Source: Winogradskyella sp.
GTDB lineage: Bacteria > Bacteroidota > Bacteroidia > Flavobacteriales > Flavobacteriaceae
Assembly: GCA_030149115.1 (NCBI GenBank)
Contig: JASBSE010000558.1
Location: forward strand, 1 to 7,043
Length of the DNA: 7,043 bases
Reading direction: 5' to 3'
Positions 5,370 through 7,043 of this stretch are shown here, one piece after another (position 1 is the stretch's first letter; every line of letters begins with the position of its first letter). Under the pieces are notes generated by a model that saw only the letters and a list, made by a program, of their open reading frames with translations, did not search any database and was not told the origin of the DNA. The position numbers and the translations under genes are program-made.

Positions 5370-5790
5370 ACATTATGAATTTAGCCTTTAGTTCTGGTGT
5401 TGGTATCATACAGGCATCCTTCTTTCCATACCATTTATATCTATTTTTAGCAATATAATCATACACTAAATTCCTAATAAAAGCAGGTACAATAAGGAAT
5501 ATTGCCATTAAACTGGTAGGAAAGTTAAGCTGTTTGGCAACATGTAAAGCTGCAGTAGATTTAGAGTAGATTTTTTGCTTAGCAGGATTGTATAAAAGAA
5601 TAGAATCTACTTTAGTGGTGTCAATATTAAATTGAGAAGTTATCGAATTCCCAATGTCGCCTTGTAATGGAGTGAATAGAAACTTATTTTCTTTATCCCT
5701 TTTTATTACATACAACACACTGCTATTACAGAGATTGCAGACACCATCAAATATAATAAGCTGTTTATTTTTTGGGATATCATTACTCAT
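5368..5790 (-). CDS. DCC-family (DUF393) thiol-disulfide oxidoreductase-like protein
   Basis: The 140-residue length is normal for the family. The signature is at the N-terminus: LIIFDGVCNLCNSSVLYVIKRD, with the DGxCxxC motif made by Asp15, Cys18 and Cys21. The middle (FLFTPLQGD) and the C-terminal block YDYIAKNRYKWYGKKDACMIPTPELK also match, with a third cysteine, Cys127. Members are predicted to have a thioredoxin-like fold and are annotated as thiol-disulfide oxidoreductases, but a substrate is rarely known. A hydrophobic stretch (about 91-110, PTSLMAIFLIVPAFIRNLVY) is family-typical and need not cross the membrane. It follows mutS2 by 30 bases, so the two are probably co-transcribed. A -7-like box ends 4 bases before the ATG, so leaderless transcription is also possible. 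The terminator overlaps its stop codon. Confidence 0.9.
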   Translation of the reverse strand: MSNDIPKNKQLIIFDGVCNLCNSSVLYVIKRDKENKFLFTPLQGDIGNSITSQFNIDTTKVDSILLYNPAKQKIYSKSTAALHVAKQLNFPTSLMAIFLIVPAFIRNLVYDYIAKNRYKWYGKKDACMIPTPELKAKFIM

Positions 5791-5794
5791 ACTA

Positions 5795-5802
5795 CAAAGA
5801 TA
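5795..5802 (-). promoter_or_regulatory. Possible -7 box directly upstream of the DCC gene
   Basis: CAAAGATA on the plus strand reads TATCTTTG on the minus strand, an exact TAnnTTTG, in the 30-base gap after mutS2. It ends 4 bases before ATG 5790-5788, so transcription would start at about the start codon and give a leaderless mRNA. No -33 TTG is found at the usual spacing, and no Shine-Dalgarno sequence precedes the ATG. Confidence 0.3.
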
Positions 5803-5820
5803 TAAGGACTTACTCTAAAT

Positions 5821-7043
5821 TTACTTTTTTGCTTCAACAAGCTCTAATAAATCTAAACTAACATTGGTAGTAAAAGTACCATAATTAACAATAGCTTTAC
5901 CCTTTTCAATATCTTCAATATTTCCAACCGCTCTACCATCGTGCATACGTACGCGATCACCAATTTTTAATATTGGTTTAGGTTTTTCTATAATAACTTC
6001 TTTCTTTTTTGCTGCTTTTTTCTTTTTGCGTATAACGTCAACCTTCTTTTCTGCTTCCTGCTTTATCTGTTTTTCTTTAGCTTTTTCTGCACGCTTTTGT
6101 TTTGCAGATACTTTTTTGCGTTTGGCATTTTCTATTTGAACCAACCTGAATAACTCAGACATCAATTCACGTTTTCGCTTATTATCAAAAAATTTTTCCG
6201 CAAGGTCATTCACTTTTTGACCTAAGTAAATGAGACGTTGATTGCTATCATACAATTCTTGAAAGCTCTCTAACTTCTTTTGAATCTTTTCGTTAGTTTC
6301 TTCTAATTTTTCAGCTTCAGAGAGTTTCTTTTTTTCGTTTTCTTTTAATGAACGTTCAGTACGCTCTAACTTACTTCGTTCTTTCTGTAGCTTAGCAATG
6401 GTAGCATCAAATCTTACTTTACCACGCTCAATCTTCTTCTTAGATTTATTGATTAAACTATATGGAATACCATTTTTCTGAGCAACTTCAAACGTAAAAG
6501 AACTTCCAGCTTGTCCTGTAACCAATTTGTACATAGGTTCTAGGCTCTTTTCGTTAAAAAGCATGTTGGCATTTTGCATGTTTGGCAACTCATTTGCCAA
6601 TAACTTTAGGTTAGAGTAATGTGTGGTTATAATTCCGAAGGCTTCACGCTCATAAAAGACCTCTAAAAAAGTTTCTGCTAAAGCACCACCAAGTTCTGGA
6701 TCACTACCTGTACCGAATTCATCTATTAAAAAAAGTGTTTTGTTATTTACTTTCTTTAAAAAATAATTCATCTGTTTTAAGCGATAACTATAAGTACTTA
6801 GATGATTTTCAATAGATTGATTATCTCCTATATCGCTAACTACACGATCAAAAAGACATGCCACACTGCGCTCGTGCACAGGAATAAGCATACCACTTTG
6901 TAACATAGCTTGCAGTAAACCAACCGTTTTTAGTGTAATACTTTTTCCGCCAGCAGTAGGACCAGAAATAACAATAATTCTATTTTCGGCACTTAATTCA
7001 ACAGTTTGAGGAAATGTCTTTTCACCTTTTTCTTTATTGGTTA
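5821..7043 (-). CDS. mutS2: MutS2 family DNA-binding ATPase, C-terminal part (5' end outside window)
   Basis: The frame stays open from the right edge to the stop at 5821-5823, giving 406 residues; the ATG at 6906-6904 is internal, because the Walker A motif lies upstream of it. In fragment numbering, the ATPase shows Walker A GPTAGGKS (27-34), the MutS signature ENHLSTYS (78-85), Walker B TLFLIDEFGTGSDPELGGALAE (about 102-123, Asp107-Glu108), and the TTHYSNLK switch (139-146). A long charged coiled coil follows (about 200-270), then a Lys/Glu/Ala-rich linker (about 307-350), then a KOW-like domain KIGDRVRMHDGRAVGNIEDIEKGKAIVNYG (from about 359). The DNA-binding and lever regions are off-window. 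Unlike Bacillus MutS2 it has no C-terminal Smr nuclease domain; it stops after ELVEAKK. MutS2 proteins suppress recombination or act on stalled or collided ribosomes. Walker A has Thr29 where Asn is usual. Confidence 0.93.
   Translation of the reverse strand, partial: TNKEKGEKTFPQTVELSAENRIIVISGPTAGGKSITLKTVGLLQAMLQSGMLIPVHERSVACLFDRVVSDIGDNQSIENHLSTYSYRLKQMNYFLKKVNNKTLFLIDEFGTGSDPELGGALAETFLEVFYEREAFGIITTHYSNLKLLANELPNMQNANMLFNEKSLEPMYKLVTGQAGSSFTFEVAQKNGIPYSLINKSKKKIERGKVRFDATIAKLQKERSKLERTERSLKENEKKKLSEAEKLEETNEKIQKKLESFQELYDSNQRLIYLGQKVNDLAEKFFDNKRKRELMSELFRLVQIENAKRKKVSAKQKRAEKAKEKQIKQEAEKKVDVIRKKKKAAKKKEVIIEKPKPILKIGDRVRMHDGRAVGNIEDIEKGKAIVNYGTFTTNVSLDLLELVEAKK

Overview
This AT-rich window looks like chromosomal DNA of a flavobacterium or close Bacteroidetes relative. 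The proteins read like flavobacterial orthologues: a MutS2 that ends after its KOW-like domain, a DCC-family protein, and a QEGLA-motif metallopeptidase. Recognisable Shine-Dalgarno sequences are mostly absent, and several octamers fit the Bacteroidetes -7 consensus TAnnTTTG. No mobile-element gene, tRNA, rRNA or CRISPR array was seen.

Left block, plus strand (1-4021). A hydrophobic C-terminal fragment of an unidentified membrane protein (stop at 95-97) is followed by a tightly packed operon: a two-domain mercaptopyruvate-type sulfurtransferase, a small TerB-like protein, an N-formylglutamate amidohydrolase-family hydrolase, a QEGLA/DUF1704 HExxxH metallopeptidase (bacterial relative of the eukaryotic tubulin carboxypeptidase MATCAP), and a lipoprotein of unknown function. 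Three successive junctions are TAATATG, TAATG and TAATG, so these genes are probably translationally coupled. The hydrolase and peptidase together suggest a peptide- or amino-acid-trimming function with an unknown substrate. This is the most interesting protein-level feature of the window.

Middle (4029-5367). A minus-strand gene converges on the lipoprotein gene. It encodes a one-pass membrane protein whose N-terminus resembles a zinc ribbon but has no cysteine. It is followed by 592 bp without a credible protein gene. This gap is not featureless. It contains a nested inverted-repeat structure (4866-4996) that could fold as a three-way junction, a short degenerate tandem repeat (4996-5032), and a compact series of helices (5260-5369) consisting of two interleaved 7-bp stems with H-type pseudoknot geometry, an 8-bp stem, and a strong hairpin followed by six T on the plus strand. 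The last group could be a small RNA on the plus strand or the 3' UTR of the minus-strand operon. Both RNA proposals come from base pairing only and are unproven.

Right block, minus strand (5368-7043). The C-terminal half or so of MutS2, which runs off the window, precedes a DCC-family (DUF393) protein by 30 bp, and the hairpin at 5332-5369 ends this operon. The MutS2 has no C-terminal Smr nuclease domain and carries Thr where the family Walker A usually has Asn.
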